Program-made: the position numbers and the translations under genes
Shown: positions 36,264-44,881 of the stretch, piece by piece
Layout of the letters: each line of letters starts with the position of its first letter
Position numbering within the stretch: position 1 is the stretch's first letter
Source: an uncultured Clostridia bacterium
GTDB taxonomy: Bacteria; Bacillota; Clostridia; Christensenellales; UBA1242
Direction: 5' to 3'
DNA length: 64,000 bases
NCBI GenBank assembly: GCA_934754475.1
Contig: CAKVHV010000004.1
Location: 58,170-122,169, forward strand
Notes under the pieces: generated by a model
The model's input: only the letters and a program-made list of their open reading frames with translations
The model's database searches: none
What the model was told of the DNA's origin: nothing

Positions 36264-38057
36264 TCACATAACACTGCTAATATAAGGATTCCCATCACTA
36301 TCGTAAGAAACTTCGTTATATCCTATTCTATTAATTTTTCCGTCACTATCATACGATACAGGTATGCCATCAATATCTTTTATGCGGTATGTACCATCAA
36401 GTGAGATAGAATCTTCGTAGTTGACCTTGTGGTCGCCAATTCTATCATACCTTCCTAAGTAATCATATGAAACTTGCTGACTACCAATAGTTGCTATTTT
36501 TCCATCGTACCCACGTCTAATTTCTCCACGAATCGCATACATGTCTACTTCAGGTTCAGACGCAGTTTCTTGTGTAGTTTCATTTGTGGAAGTATCTGTA
36601 TTGGAACTACTAGAGCTATCGGAATCAGAGTTTGATGAGCTATAATCGTCATCATAAAGCCAACTATAATAACTAGAATATGGAGTGTAAGATTTGTTGT
36701 TACTGCTAGAGTAACTTGAACTCTTCTTTGGAGTGCTTTTTACACTGGGACTACTAGAGTAGGTTGGTTGAGAGCGACTAATCGAATCAAGAAAAGCAGA
36801 AGTATTGTCATAAAATTTTTTACTAGGCGAATCATCTAAATCATCACAATTTACATAATAACTATCATCAAAATCCTTAGCAAGTATTTCATCTTTGCTT
36901 GGAGTATAATTTATATAATGACTACCATCAAAATTCTTAGCAAATGTTTCATCTTCGCTTGGACTATAATTTACATAATAACTATCATCAAAATCCTTAG
37001 TAAATAACTCATCTTTGCTTGCATCATAGAAATCACCATAATCGGATTCTTTGTTTGTCGAATATTCAGCATATTCACTAGACGCATTGAATTTTCTAAT
37101 TAATCTAGTCGCTCTATCATTGCTCCATTGACATTCTTCACATTTATCATTTGACTTGTAGTACATTTTGCCTTTGCCATGTCTTTGAGTTCCACTTAAT
37201 TCTCCTTCGTAGTGGTCTCCATTTGGATAATACAATTCACCTTGAGAGATTTGTCCATTTGTCCACCTACCATGACATGCAATTCCTTCGCTAGCATACC
37301 TATAAGTCCCATAGCCATTTGGCACAAATCTTGCTATATTGCCATTAACCATTGCTCCATTATAAGAAGATAAATCAACATTTTTAACAGCCCCGCGATA
37401 ACTATCCCCGTTTTGGTAATATACTTTTACATTATTGCCAAATTCAGCTCCCAAACCATCTTCTTCATATCCAAATTTTAATATCCCTTTTTCGTCAGCA
37501 TAAAATGAACCAACACAAGTCTCATTTAAATTTGTTGTATATTTGCCATGTCCATAAGGTTTTAAATTATATAATGCTCCGCAATAAGTATCGCCATTAA
37601 CATAATACACACTACCTTCAGAAGCCGGTACTCCATCTTCGTAATCAAGGTATATTGTTTCTCCGAGTCCAGATGTATTTGTAATAGTTATAGAACCATT
37701 TAACTTGCCGTCAACAAATTGACCTTCGTAAATATAATTTCCAATTTTTTCTTTTCCATAGCCAGTTATATCTCCGTCTTCCCACTCACCTTGATACCAA
37801 TCACCAGTTGACCATGTATAAGTTCCCGTTCCTTGTCGTATTCCATTCAAAAAATATCCTGTATATTCTCCGTTTGAATATTTTTCTGTTTTGTACTCAT
37901 AATCATCCGACTCATCACTTGAAACATTGTTATTATCAAGTTTTATTCCATCACGTCTTTCTATACCCTTTCGGATTTCTTCAAGTTCTTCACTTAGTTC
38001 TTGAAGTTGTTTTTTCATCTTTTCAGTTTGTTTTAACCAATCATAATCTTCACTCAT
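36264..38057 (-). CDS. MORN-repeat protein with low-complexity linker
   Basis: 597 residues from the ATG behind GGGGTGGAAT. A short coiled coil (about 5-40) precedes at least eight MORN-type repeats (about 50-320, for example YTGYFLNGIRQGTGTYTW, then GDWYQGEWEDGDITGYG). After these come three 20-residue acidic repeats (about 346-405), a Ser/Tyr-rich disordered stretch (about 430-500) and C-terminal repeats of the type VSYDSDGKINRIG. No signal peptide is visible, so it is probably cytosolic. MORN repeats act as protein or lipid-binding scaffolds; function here unknown. Confidence 0.8.
   Translation of the reverse strand: MSEDYDWLKQTEKMKKQLQELSEELEEIRKGIERRDGIKLDNNNVSSDESDDYEYKTEKYSNGEYTGYFLNGIRQGTGTYTWSTGDWYQGEWEDGDITGYGKEKIGNYIYEGQFVDGKLNGSITITNTSGLGETIYLDYEDGVPASEGSVYYVNGDTYCGALYNLKPYGHGKYTTNLNETCVGSFYADEKGILKFGYEEDGLGAEFGNNVKVYYQNGDSYRGAVKNVDLSSYNGAMVNGNIARFVPNGYGTYRYASEGIACHGRWTNGQISQGELYYPNGDHYEGELSGTQRHGKGKMYYKSNDKCEECQWSNDRATRLIRKFNASSEYAEYSTNKESDYGDFYDASKDELFTKDFDDSYYVNYSPSEDETFAKNFDGSHYINYTPSKDEILAKDFDDSYYVNCDDLDDSPSKKFYDNTSAFLDSISRSQPTYSSSPSVKSTPKKSSSYSSSNNKSYTPYSSYYSWLYDDDYSSSNSDSDSSSSSNTDTSTNETTQETASEPEVDMYAIRGEIRRGYDGKIATIGSQQVSYDYLGRYDRIGDHKVNYEDSISLDGTYRIKDIDGIPVSYDSDGKINRIGYNEVSYDSDGNPYISSVM
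36841..37020. repeat. Three tandem 60-bp repeats inside the MORN gene
   Basis: Units 36841-36900, 36901-36960 and 36961-37020 align without gaps and share most bases. Each encodes 20 residues of the form DExxxKxFDxSxYxNYxPSx. They keep the reading frame, as expected from slipped-strand or recombinational duplication of a coding unit. Confidence 0.85.
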
Positions 38058-38318
38058 ATTCCACCCCATGAATCTTAATATCTAAATTTTAGCATATTAA
38101 ACTTAAAATTTCAATACCCAATTTTGTTATACTTTTGCCCTATTCTTAATCGTAATTAAGGTAACTACCAATGTTTATCATGCTTTTCATACAAAATTTT
38201 TATCTCATGATTACAAAACGACATAAAACTAGCAAATATAATAGATAAAAATTTATCAATAACTATTATTATGTATTGGTAAACTATAAGATTTGTATGA
38301 CACCAAGACTATTAAAGC
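38058..38318. other. AT-rich divergent intergenic region
   Basis: About 260 nt between the MORN gene and the promoter of the phosphoketolase-like cluster. I see no gene or strong hairpin in it. It must contain the MORN promoter. Confidence 0.5.
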
Positions 38319-38347
38319 TTGACTTTCTGGTTTATTTTTATTAAAAT
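38319..38347 (+). promoter_or_regulatory. Promoter of the GGDEF/phosphoketolase-like cluster
   Basis: TTGACT (38319-38324), a 17-bp spacer and TAAAAT (38342-38347), about 50 nt before the first start codon. It is the only good sigma-A match upstream of seven overlapping genes. Confidence 0.65.
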
Positions 38348-38398
38348 AGAATTAACTGAATTCTTTTATGTCATATTTTCATGTTGTGGCGGTAAATA

Positions 38399-39070
38399 AT
38401 GAATAAACATAAAAATATCCGAATAATCTATGATAAAAAAGGCAAATTGCTCAGTAAAACCAATGTACTGTTTGAGCCATTCCTTTTTAATCCTAATCTA
38501 TTTTATTACGACAACACACCATATTTGCTGGAAAAATCATTTTCTTTAGACAGAATTATTTACACTTATAAAAGCCTTAACAAAATCAAAGATGTTATAG
38601 AAAATGGTTTTAAAGATAAACTTACTGGGTTTTACACCAAAAATTATTTTCAAGAATATATAAATTTTTTTTGTAAAACTAAAAATAAATTTTGTCTTAT
38701 TATGGCAGATGTGGATAATTTCAAAAAAATAAATAATGATTATGGTCATTTTATTGCAGATGAAAAATTAAAAGCTTGCGGAATAATATTTAGAGAAGTA
38801 TTACAATCTGATGATGTAGTATTCAGAACGGGTGGAGATGAATTTGTCGTAGTATCTAGATTAATTGACCAGACTTGTCTAAGACAATTATTTAATAGAA
38901 TTAACAAAATATTAATGAAAGAACAATGCATTTCATGCAGTTTTGGATGCATTCAATATAATTTTGACAAAACCACATTGGATAATTTAAACTTTCTTGA
39001 TAGTATATTATATGAGAGCAAAAGCAAAGGAAAATCAATAATTACATTTGGAGGTGAAAATGAATATTGA
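38399..39070 (+). CDS. GGDEF-domain protein (probable diguanylate cyclase)
   Basis: 223 residues. An N-terminal region of about 75 residues of unknown fold precedes a GGDEF domain with DKLTGFYTKNYF, ADVDNFKKINNDYGH and FRTGGDEFVVV, so the active-site motif is intact. No RxxD inhibitory site precedes it and there is no transmembrane helix. The family makes cyclic di-GMP from two GTP. The ribosome binding site is weak (GTGGCGGTAAATA). It overlaps the radical-SAM-like gene by 11 nt, which places a signalling enzyme at the head of a metabolic operon. Confidence 0.85.
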   Translation: MNKHKNIRIIYDKKGKLLSKTNVLFEPFLFNPNLFYYDNTPYLLEKSFSLDRIIYTYKSLNKIKDVIENGFKDKLTGFYTKNYFQEYINFFCKTKNKFCLIMADVDNFKKINNDYGHFIADEKLKACGIIFREVLQSDDVVFRTGGDEFVVVSRLIDQTCLRQLFNRINKILMKEQCISCSFGCIQYNFDKTTLDNLNFLDSILYESKSKGKSIITFGGENEY

Positions 39071-40133
39071 AAACTATGAAGATTTAGAGGTATTAGCAAA
39101 TCAATACGATTTGCCAGTTGAAGACATCCTATTTATTGCTTTGAATAGATATGGTGTCAACATGGACTGTGAAGACAACAGAATTAGATTTTATTTAACA
39201 CTAAACACATTAAAAGAAGAATATTTTTTTGCGGTTTGTGTTAATACATGTCATACTCCTTTTACAATAAAAGATAAAAAACTTTATTTAAACAATAAAG
39301 TAATTGGAAATTTGTCTAAAATAGAAAAGGACACATGCACAAGTACATATTTTAGATGTGGCAAAAGAGCTATGACTATTAATTCCAATTCAAGAAGTAA
39401 ATGTGCAGGTTGTAAATTTTGTGGAACATACAAACTAGACAGTGATGAAGATGAAAATTTAACGACTAAAGAAGAATTGCTAAATTATTATAAAAAAATC
39501 ATGAAAGAGAATGGATTAAATGATTTGTCAGACATGTTTCAAATAACTGTTTGTACTGGCTGTTTTGAAAACGAACAACGATTGGTTGACCATTTAATTT
39601 TCTTAAAAAAGACATTGGGAGAAATTGGATTTAAAGGCAAAATTAATTATATTGGTTCGCAATTAAGAAGCAAAGAACAACTGGAACGCATTAAAAATGA
39701 AATAGGAACTTTCTCAATATTTTTAACAATTGAAAGATTTACTGAAAGAGAAAAATTTATGCGACCCGAAAAAGCAAGTTTAACTATTGAGAAAGCACTA
39801 GAGATAGCAAAAGAATGCAAAAGACTTGGATTTATTGTTAGTTTTTTGTATATACTAGGGCTTGAAAACTTGCAAGTTTTTGAAAAATATACAAGAGAAT
39901 TGTCCCCGTATTTAACAAAATTCCCAGATGTTCAAATATATCAAGATTACACTTGCGAACAAGAAAAATACAGATGTGAAGAAGCAAAAGATTTTAGATA
40001 TTATTTAAATGCAAGAAAGATACTTGAAAATATTTTCATGGATTCAGTGCTAAAACCCGAATCTTGGGAGAATTATAGGAGTTTGTTCTATACTACATTT
40101 AGAGGAAAACCACATGAAGGGTTCAGAAAATAA
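39060..40133 (+). CDS. Radical-SAM-like protein with C-x2-C-x2-C cluster
   Basis: 357 residues from the ATG at 39060 behind TTTGGAGGTGAAA. A cysteine cluster SKCAGCKFCGTYK lies near residue 117; the spacing is C-x2-C-x2-C rather than the canonical C-x3-C-x2-C. Two more Cys precede it. The following region has QITVCTGCFENEQRLVDHL, GKINYIGSQLRS, IFLTIERFTEREKFM and GFIVSFLYILGLEN. That order resembles the partial TIM barrel of biotin-synthase-like radical SAM enzymes (TGxFE, then IG, then ER, then LGLE). I infer an iron-sulfur radical enzyme, but substrate and reaction are unknown. It overlaps the phosphoketolase-like gene by 20 nt. Confidence 0.7.
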   Translation: MNIENYEDLEVLANQYDLPVEDILFIALNRYGVNMDCEDNRIRFYLTLNTLKEEYFFAVCVNTCHTPFTIKDKKLYLNNKVIGNLSKIEKDTCTSTYFRCGKRAMTINSNSRSKCAGCKFCGTYKLDSDEDENLTTKEELLNYYKKIMKENGLNDLSDMFQITVCTGCFENEQRLVDHLIFLKKTLGEIGFKGKINYIGSQLRSKEQLERIKNEIGTFSIFLTIERFTEREKFMRPEKASLTIEKALEIAKECKRLGFIVSFLYILGLENLQVFEKYTRELSPYLTKFPDVQIYQDYTCEQEKYRCEEAKDFRYYLNARKILENIFMDSVLKPESWENYRSLFYTTFRGKPHEGFRK

Positions 40134-42156
40134 ATTTATAATACACGAAAAGTGTTTTAACTTTTTAAATAAAATATGTTTATCTCAAAATTACTTAAAT
40201 AAATTTGTAGATAAAAATATAGAAATCGCCGATTTAAAGCAACATTCTTGTGGACATTGGGGCAATGCCCCTGCAATTAATTTTCTATATGTTCATCTAA
40301 TTGATTTATTTAAAAGACATAATCTAAAAGCAAATATCATTGTTGGAACCGGTCATTCAGGTTCAAGCGTATGTGCAAATTTATGGCTTTCAGGGAATTG
40401 GTATAAAACTGATTCCAAATATGATTTGACAAAAAAAGGATTATCACAACTTATAAGTGATTTTGGAGAATCTATTCGAACAGAAATCAATCCTTTTTAT
40501 CCAACCACATTATATGATGGTGGAGAATTGGGATATTCTTTGGCGTTTGCCTACGGCTACTCATATATTTGCGACTTGGATATTTTACCTTGTATTATTG
40601 GAGACGGAGAATGTGAAACATCAACTTTGATTGCCAGCTTTCAGCTTAATAAATTAATTCAGAACAAAAAAGTTTTACCAATAATTAATTTAAACGGATA
40701 CAAAATGACATCTTCAACATTTTTATCCAAATTATCGGATTGTGAGTTGCAGAATTTTTTTTCAACATTTGGATATGATGTAATTATTGTTGAGTGCAAT
40801 CATTCTGATTTAAGCAACGCATTAGAATATGCATTTTGCAATATGGAAAAAAATCCATTAATTGTTTTTCGAAACAAAAAAGGATTTACTGGATTAATTA
40901 ATGAGAAAATCAAGATTGAAGGAGAGATAAGTTCTCATAAAAACCCATTGTCTCATATCACTTGTGATGACGAAAAAATATCTCTATTATCTGAGTGGAT
41001 GGACAAATACAATGATCAATACTTCAAAAACGACGAAGTCATTCCAGAGATAAGAAATTTTATGTGTTACAAATTTTATGATAATTCCAAAGTATATGAT
41101 TTAAATTTGCAATATGGCATAAACAAAAATAAGTCTTTAGTACAAAATTTAGAAGAATTTCTATCCAATCAATTGAATAAAAGTATTACAATACTATCTC
41201 CCGATGAAATAATATCTAACAAATTCTTTAAATTATATGACAAAAAAAATACTATTGAAATATTGAATGAATCCGTACTACAAGGCTTTGCCCAAGGAAT
41301 AGCACAATCTAATAATAATTTATTTTATATTTCTTATGAAGCGTTTATTCCAATAATTACAAGTATGGTTAGCCAGTATTTGAAATATATTTACCAATCA
41401 AAATTGGCGAATAGACAGCCAAAGAAAAGTTTAAATTATTTTTTAACTAGTACAGCTTTTGAAAACACATATTCGCATCAAAACCCAGAATTCGTCGCTT
41501 CATTACTTAATAAAGAATATGAAAATGTTAATGTCTACTATCCGGTAACCAATAAACAACTAAAGAATACAATTATAAATAGTTTAACTTTCTCAGACTG
41601 TATTAATGTAATTACCTGTTCAAAAAGGGTTTCTTTTAAAAAGAAGCTTAATTTTAAATATGATTATGGTGTATTATATGAGTGTGATGACCCCGACATT
41701 ATTTTAAGTGCAACTGGCGATTATAATTTAAATCAAATGATAAGTATAAGAGAAATTCTTATGATGTATTTGCCATATTTAAAAATTAAAATTGTTTATA
41801 TATCAAATGTTAAAAAATTGGCTACTCGTTACAAAAATTCCTGGTCACCATCAAAATTTGCTAAAATATTTAACACTTCACACCCGATTATTTATTCATA
41901 TATGGGATATAAAAGTGTTATGCGAAATTTATTATCCGAAAGAAATAAACAATTTATTATTTATGGTTATGAAGATGGCAGTTGTGTTAGTGGCTGTACA
42001 GAAAATAAGTTTAGACACAATGGAATGGGAAAACTCCATGTGATTAAGGAAGTGCTAAAAATTTTAAAAAATACAAAAGTTATACCAAATAAAGAATACT
42101 ATGACACCTTGAACAAACTCAATAAGTTATTGGGGGAATACTATGTTTCAAAATAA
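40114..42156 (+). CDS. Compact phosphoketolase-like thiamine-diphosphate enzyme
   Basis: 680 residues against about 790 in typical xylulose-5-phosphate/fructose-6-phosphate phosphoketolases. Family motifs run through the whole length: CGHWGNAPAINFLYVHLIDL, GTGHSGSSVCANLWLSGNWY, LYDGGELGYSLAFAYG, the ThDP-binding IGDGECETS with LPIINLNGYK, SSHKNPLSH, FYISYEAFIPI, SLNYFLTSTAFENTYSHQNP and DPDIILSATGDYN. The histidines in GHWG, YVHL, GTGHSG, SHKNPLSH and YSHQNP line up with conserved family histidines. Phosphoketolases split a ketose phosphate with phosphate to acetyl phosphate and an aldose phosphate. The divergence and unusual neighbours suggest a different ketose-like substrate. Start behind TAGAGGAAAACCAC. 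Confidence 0.85.
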   Translation: MKGSENKFIIHEKCFNFLNKICLSQNYLNKFVDKNIEIADLKQHSCGHWGNAPAINFLYVHLIDLFKRHNLKANIIVGTGHSGSSVCANLWLSGNWYKTDSKYDLTKKGLSQLISDFGESIRTEINPFYPTTLYDGGELGYSLAFAYGYSYICDLDILPCIIGDGECETSTLIASFQLNKLIQNKKVLPIINLNGYKMTSSTFLSKLSDCELQNFFSTFGYDVIIVECNHSDLSNALEYAFCNMEKNPLIVFRNKKGFTGLINEKIKIEGEISSHKNPLSHITCDDEKISLLSEWMDKYNDQYFKNDEVIPEIRNFMCYKFYDNSKVYDLNLQYGINKNKSLVQNLEEFLSNQLNKSITILSPDEIISNKFFKLYDKKNTIEILNESVLQGFAQGIAQSNNNLFYISYEAFIPIITSMVSQYLKYIYQSKLANRQPKKSLNYFLTSTAFENTYSHQNPEFVASLLNKEYENVNVYYPVTNKQLKNTIINSLTFSDCINVITCSKRVSFKKKLNFKYDYGVLYECDDPDIILSATGDYNLNQMISIREILMMYLPYLKIKIVYISNVKKLATRYKNSWSPSKFAKIFNTSHPIIYSYMGYKSVMRNLLSERNKQFIIYGYEDGSCVSGCTENKFRHNGMGKLHVIKEVLKILKNTKVIPNKEYYDTLNKLNKLLGEYYVSK

Positions 42157-43297
42157 AATATTTATCAATAATAAAAAGTTTTGGGAAAAATATAACGATT
42201 ACATTTCTCAACAAATAGAAGAATTATTAATCAAAAAAAAACAAGCCAAGGAGAAATTTGTTATATGTGATTTTCATATTCATTCAAATCACTCTTCTGA
42301 TGGCAAACAATCTCTTGATGATATTATAAATGAATCAATAAGGCATAATTTTGAAGTAATTGCAATAACTGATCATGATTCAGTATCAGTCTATGATGAA
42401 TTATACGAGATGTTAAAAAGTAATAGTCTTCCCAAAGACGCACCAATTATAATTCCTGGCATTGAGCATACGGTAAGTTATAAAGAATATAAGACGATGT
42501 GTCATATTTTAAAATATTTTATAAATCCTAAAAGCTTGAAAATATTAAAAGATATAAGCAGATTAAACAAATCATATTATAACAGAGCCAAAATTCAAAT
42601 TTCTAGAATCTTAAAAAGTGCTTTTTATCAAGAACTTTTTGAAAAATATAAAATTACTATAAGTTACAAAGATTTTATTAATTATTTAAATGAAAAAAAT
42701 ATTTTGCCCGATTACGCCCCATTAGTTGATTATTTAGCCATAAAATTTGATAATGCAAAATTGAGAACTGATGAACTATATAAGCTCGTTAAGCAATATA
42801 ATGACAATGACAAATGTATAGAAAGAAAAAAAATAAAAGATGCTAGATTCGCCTATATAGATAAAAAGTACAAAGGAATGGATGTCCAAGGGAATAGAAG
42901 ATTTATGTTGTCTATTCTTGGTGTTAGGGGTGTAGATGATGCATATTTCCCAAATTATGACATCTCAGGTTCTTTATCTGTAGATGAATATGGTCAAGTA
43001 TCAATATATAACTTGAACAATGAGGGAGTAACCGTATTCGCCCACCCCGAACACGAAAAAGTTCATTTAATAAAAGATATTAAACATTGTGCTGGTGGTT
43101 TCTGGGGTATTGAATTAAATTTCAAATCGAAACAAGAGTTTTTTAATGAGTTGATTGAAGTTGCAAATCAAGAACATCTTTACTTGACTAAGGGGTCAGA
43201 TAAACATAATGTGGATGAACCCGTTTATGAAGATTTAAGCTATTATAAAATTCCTATTCAATTATTAGATGAAATGGTAAAAGCGAGAAAAAAATGA
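42143..43297 (+). CDS. PHP-family phosphoesterase (first of three)
   Basis: 384 residues. After a 40-residue helical start come the PHP metal motifs: DFHIHSNHSSDG, AITDHDS, GIEHT, CHIL, FAHPEHE near residue 300, and KGSDKHN near 358. All expected histidines and aspartates are present. The middle (about 125-270) is a long insertion. PHP enzymes hydrolyse phosphoesters of sugars, nucleotides or histidinol phosphate with two or three metal ions. It overlaps the phosphoketolase-like gene by 14 nt (start behind TTGGGGGAATACT) and the next gene by 4 nt. Confidence 0.85.
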   Translation: MFQNKIFINNKKFWEKYNDYISQQIEELLIKKKQAKEKFVICDFHIHSNHSSDGKQSLDDIINESIRHNFEVIAITDHDSVSVYDELYEMLKSNSLPKDAPIIIPGIEHTVSYKEYKTMCHILKYFINPKSLKILKDISRLNKSYYNRAKIQISRILKSAFYQELFEKYKITISYKDFINYLNEKNILPDYAPLVDYLAIKFDNAKLRTDELYKLVKQYNDNDKCIERKKIKDARFAYIDKKYKGMDVQGNRRFMLSILGVRGVDDAYFPNYDISGSLSVDEYGQVSIYNLNNEGVTVFAHPEHEKVHLIKDIKHCAGGFWGIELNFKSKQEFFNELIEVANQEHLYLTKGSDKHNVDEPVYEDLSYYKIPIQLLDEMVKARKK

Positions 43298-44205
43298 AAA
43301 AATTTGATTTACATATTCACACCACTTTTTCCGATGGAGATCTTTCCGCTTATACTATTATAGATAAAGCAAAAAGAAATGGTTTTGACACTATTGCAAT
43401 TACAGACCATGAAACACTACAACAATTTGAATTCTACAATGCATATGCTAAGTCAATTGGATTAAAATTAATCTCTGGCGTAGAAAACAATGTCGATGGT
43501 TTCAAAAGTTTTCATCTTTTAGGTTATGGTATTCAAAATATTGAAAAATACATGTCGTTTTTGACAAATGTAAAGATACAAAACCAAAATTGCTGTTTTG
43601 AAACATTAGAGTTATTGAAAAAAAAATTTTTAATTAATATAGATGGTTACGATTTGATAAAAAGATATTCCAAAGACGGATTGTTAGATAAGAAAATAAT
43701 TGCCAAGGAATTAATTGCTCTTGGTTATGCAAAAAACACAAAAGAAGTTTATGATGTTTACATCGGGAAAAATGCTCCTGCTTACTCACCACTAAAGAAA
43801 ATAGCAGCACCTGAACTTATAGAATTAATACACTCATGTGGCGGAGTTGCTGTGTGGGCGCATCCCCAATTAACTAAAGAGAAACTTTCCGATGGGACGG
43901 AGATACAATTTTCAGAGCAAAAGATATTTGAAGTTTCAAATTGGCTAAAAGAAAAAGGATTGGATGGAATAGAAGCATACAATCACACAACGGAAGAAGA
44001 AAGCTCTCAAATAATAAATATAGCGAATGAACTAGGTTTAATTATAACTGGCGGCTCTGATTTTCATACAATGACAGATGGTTCAGAAATAGGTTGTCCT
44101 CAACTTTTGGAAAAAGATGTTAAAATACTAGAAGATAGGATAATTTCGCAAAATATGAAAGTTACGGGGGGATGTTGCGATGAACGACTATTTAACAAGA
44201 GATAA
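43294..44205 (+). CDS. PHP-family phosphoesterase (second of three)
   Basis: 303 residues, close to the length of TrpH/YciV-type PHP proteins. Motifs are DLHIHTTFSDGD, AITDHET, GVEN, FHLLGYG, VWAHPQL and GGSDFHTM, giving a complete metal site. TrpH/RNase AM-type relatives act on nucleoside bisphosphates or RNA 5' ends; others act on sugar phosphates. The start overlaps the preceding stop (ATGA), so translation is coupled. It is shorter than the first PHP gene and lacks its insertion. Confidence 0.87.
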   Translation: MKKFDLHIHTTFSDGDLSAYTIIDKAKRNGFDTIAITDHETLQQFEFYNAYAKSIGLKLISGVENNVDGFKSFHLLGYGIQNIEKYMSFLTNVKIQNQNCCFETLELLKKKFLINIDGYDLIKRYSKDGLLDKKIIAKELIALGYAKNTKEVYDVYIGKNAPAYSPLKKIAAPELIELIHSCGGVAVWAHPQLTKEKLSDGTEIQFSEQKIFEVSNWLKEKGLDGIEAYNHTTEEESSQIINIANELGLIITGGSDFHTMTDGSEIGCPQLLEKDVKILEDRIISQNMKVTGGCCDERLFNKR

Positions 44206-44881
44206 TATTTCAAATGGTTTTTTTACAACTACAAATTTGATAAATTTCGCCAAAAGAAACAATGTTAAAAATATAGGAATTGTAGAAATTGAAGAAATTT
44301 CTGAATATGAAAATGAAGTTGGTGTATCTTTCGGCACAGAGCTGTTGCTTAATAACTATGGGGAAAGTCTTGTACTATTTAATATAACTAATACTTCAAT
44401 AGTCAATAACTTGTTAATTTCAAGAAAAACGCAATATGCTTGTGAATTACGAAAACATTTATTACTTGCCTCAAAAGATAGCACGATATTTAAAAAAATA
44501 TATGATGACAATAAGCTTTCTATTAATTACGCATGTAATTTATTAATTAAACTCGGTTATTATAAAGGATATAAAGATGCTTTTGAAGGATTTTTAAAAC
44601 CATTTTTAAATAAAATGCCACCGTTATCAAAAGAAGAATTAAATACACTTAGTAGAAGTTCACAAGTTTATTACTGCATAAACGATGTAAACAAGCTTAT
44701 ATCGAATGATTTTATTAAAAACATTGATAATTTCTATGGGATATTGTATTATGGCAATATTTCAACACAAAATTATGCAAAGCTAACTCTGACTTGTAAT
44801 AAGCACAAGCTGGATTTAAAATTTGGAACAAATTTTTCAGACCATAGATTAGGCGAAAAGATTGGAGCGAATATTGATTGA
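44180..44881 (+). CDS. Degenerate PHP-like protein (third; probable pseudoenzyme)
   Basis: 233 residues. Its order matches the neighbouring PHP enzyme: FFTTTNLINFAKRNNVKNIG in place of HTTFSDGD...AKRNGFDTIA, then EVGVSFGTELLL in place of the GVEN segment, YYKGYKDAFEGFL in place of the AKNTKEVYDVY segment, and FGTNFSDHRLGEKIG near the end in place of GGSDFHTMTDGSEIG. The metal-binding HxH, TDH and AHP residues are all gone; only SDH remains. It looks like a paralogue that lost catalysis and may regulate or scaffold its active sibling. Overlaps the previous gene by 26 nt. Confidence 0.65.
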   Translation: MNDYLTRDNISNGFFTTTNLINFAKRNNVKNIGIVEIEEISEYENEVGVSFGTELLLNNYGESLVLFNITNTSIVNNLLISRKTQYACELRKHLLLASKDSTIFKKIYDDNKLSINYACNLLIKLGYYKGYKDAFEGFLKPFLNKMPPLSKEELNTLSRSSQVYYCINDVNKLISNDFIKNIDNFYGILYYGNISTQNYAKLTLTCNKHKLDLKFGTNFSDHRLGEKIGANID

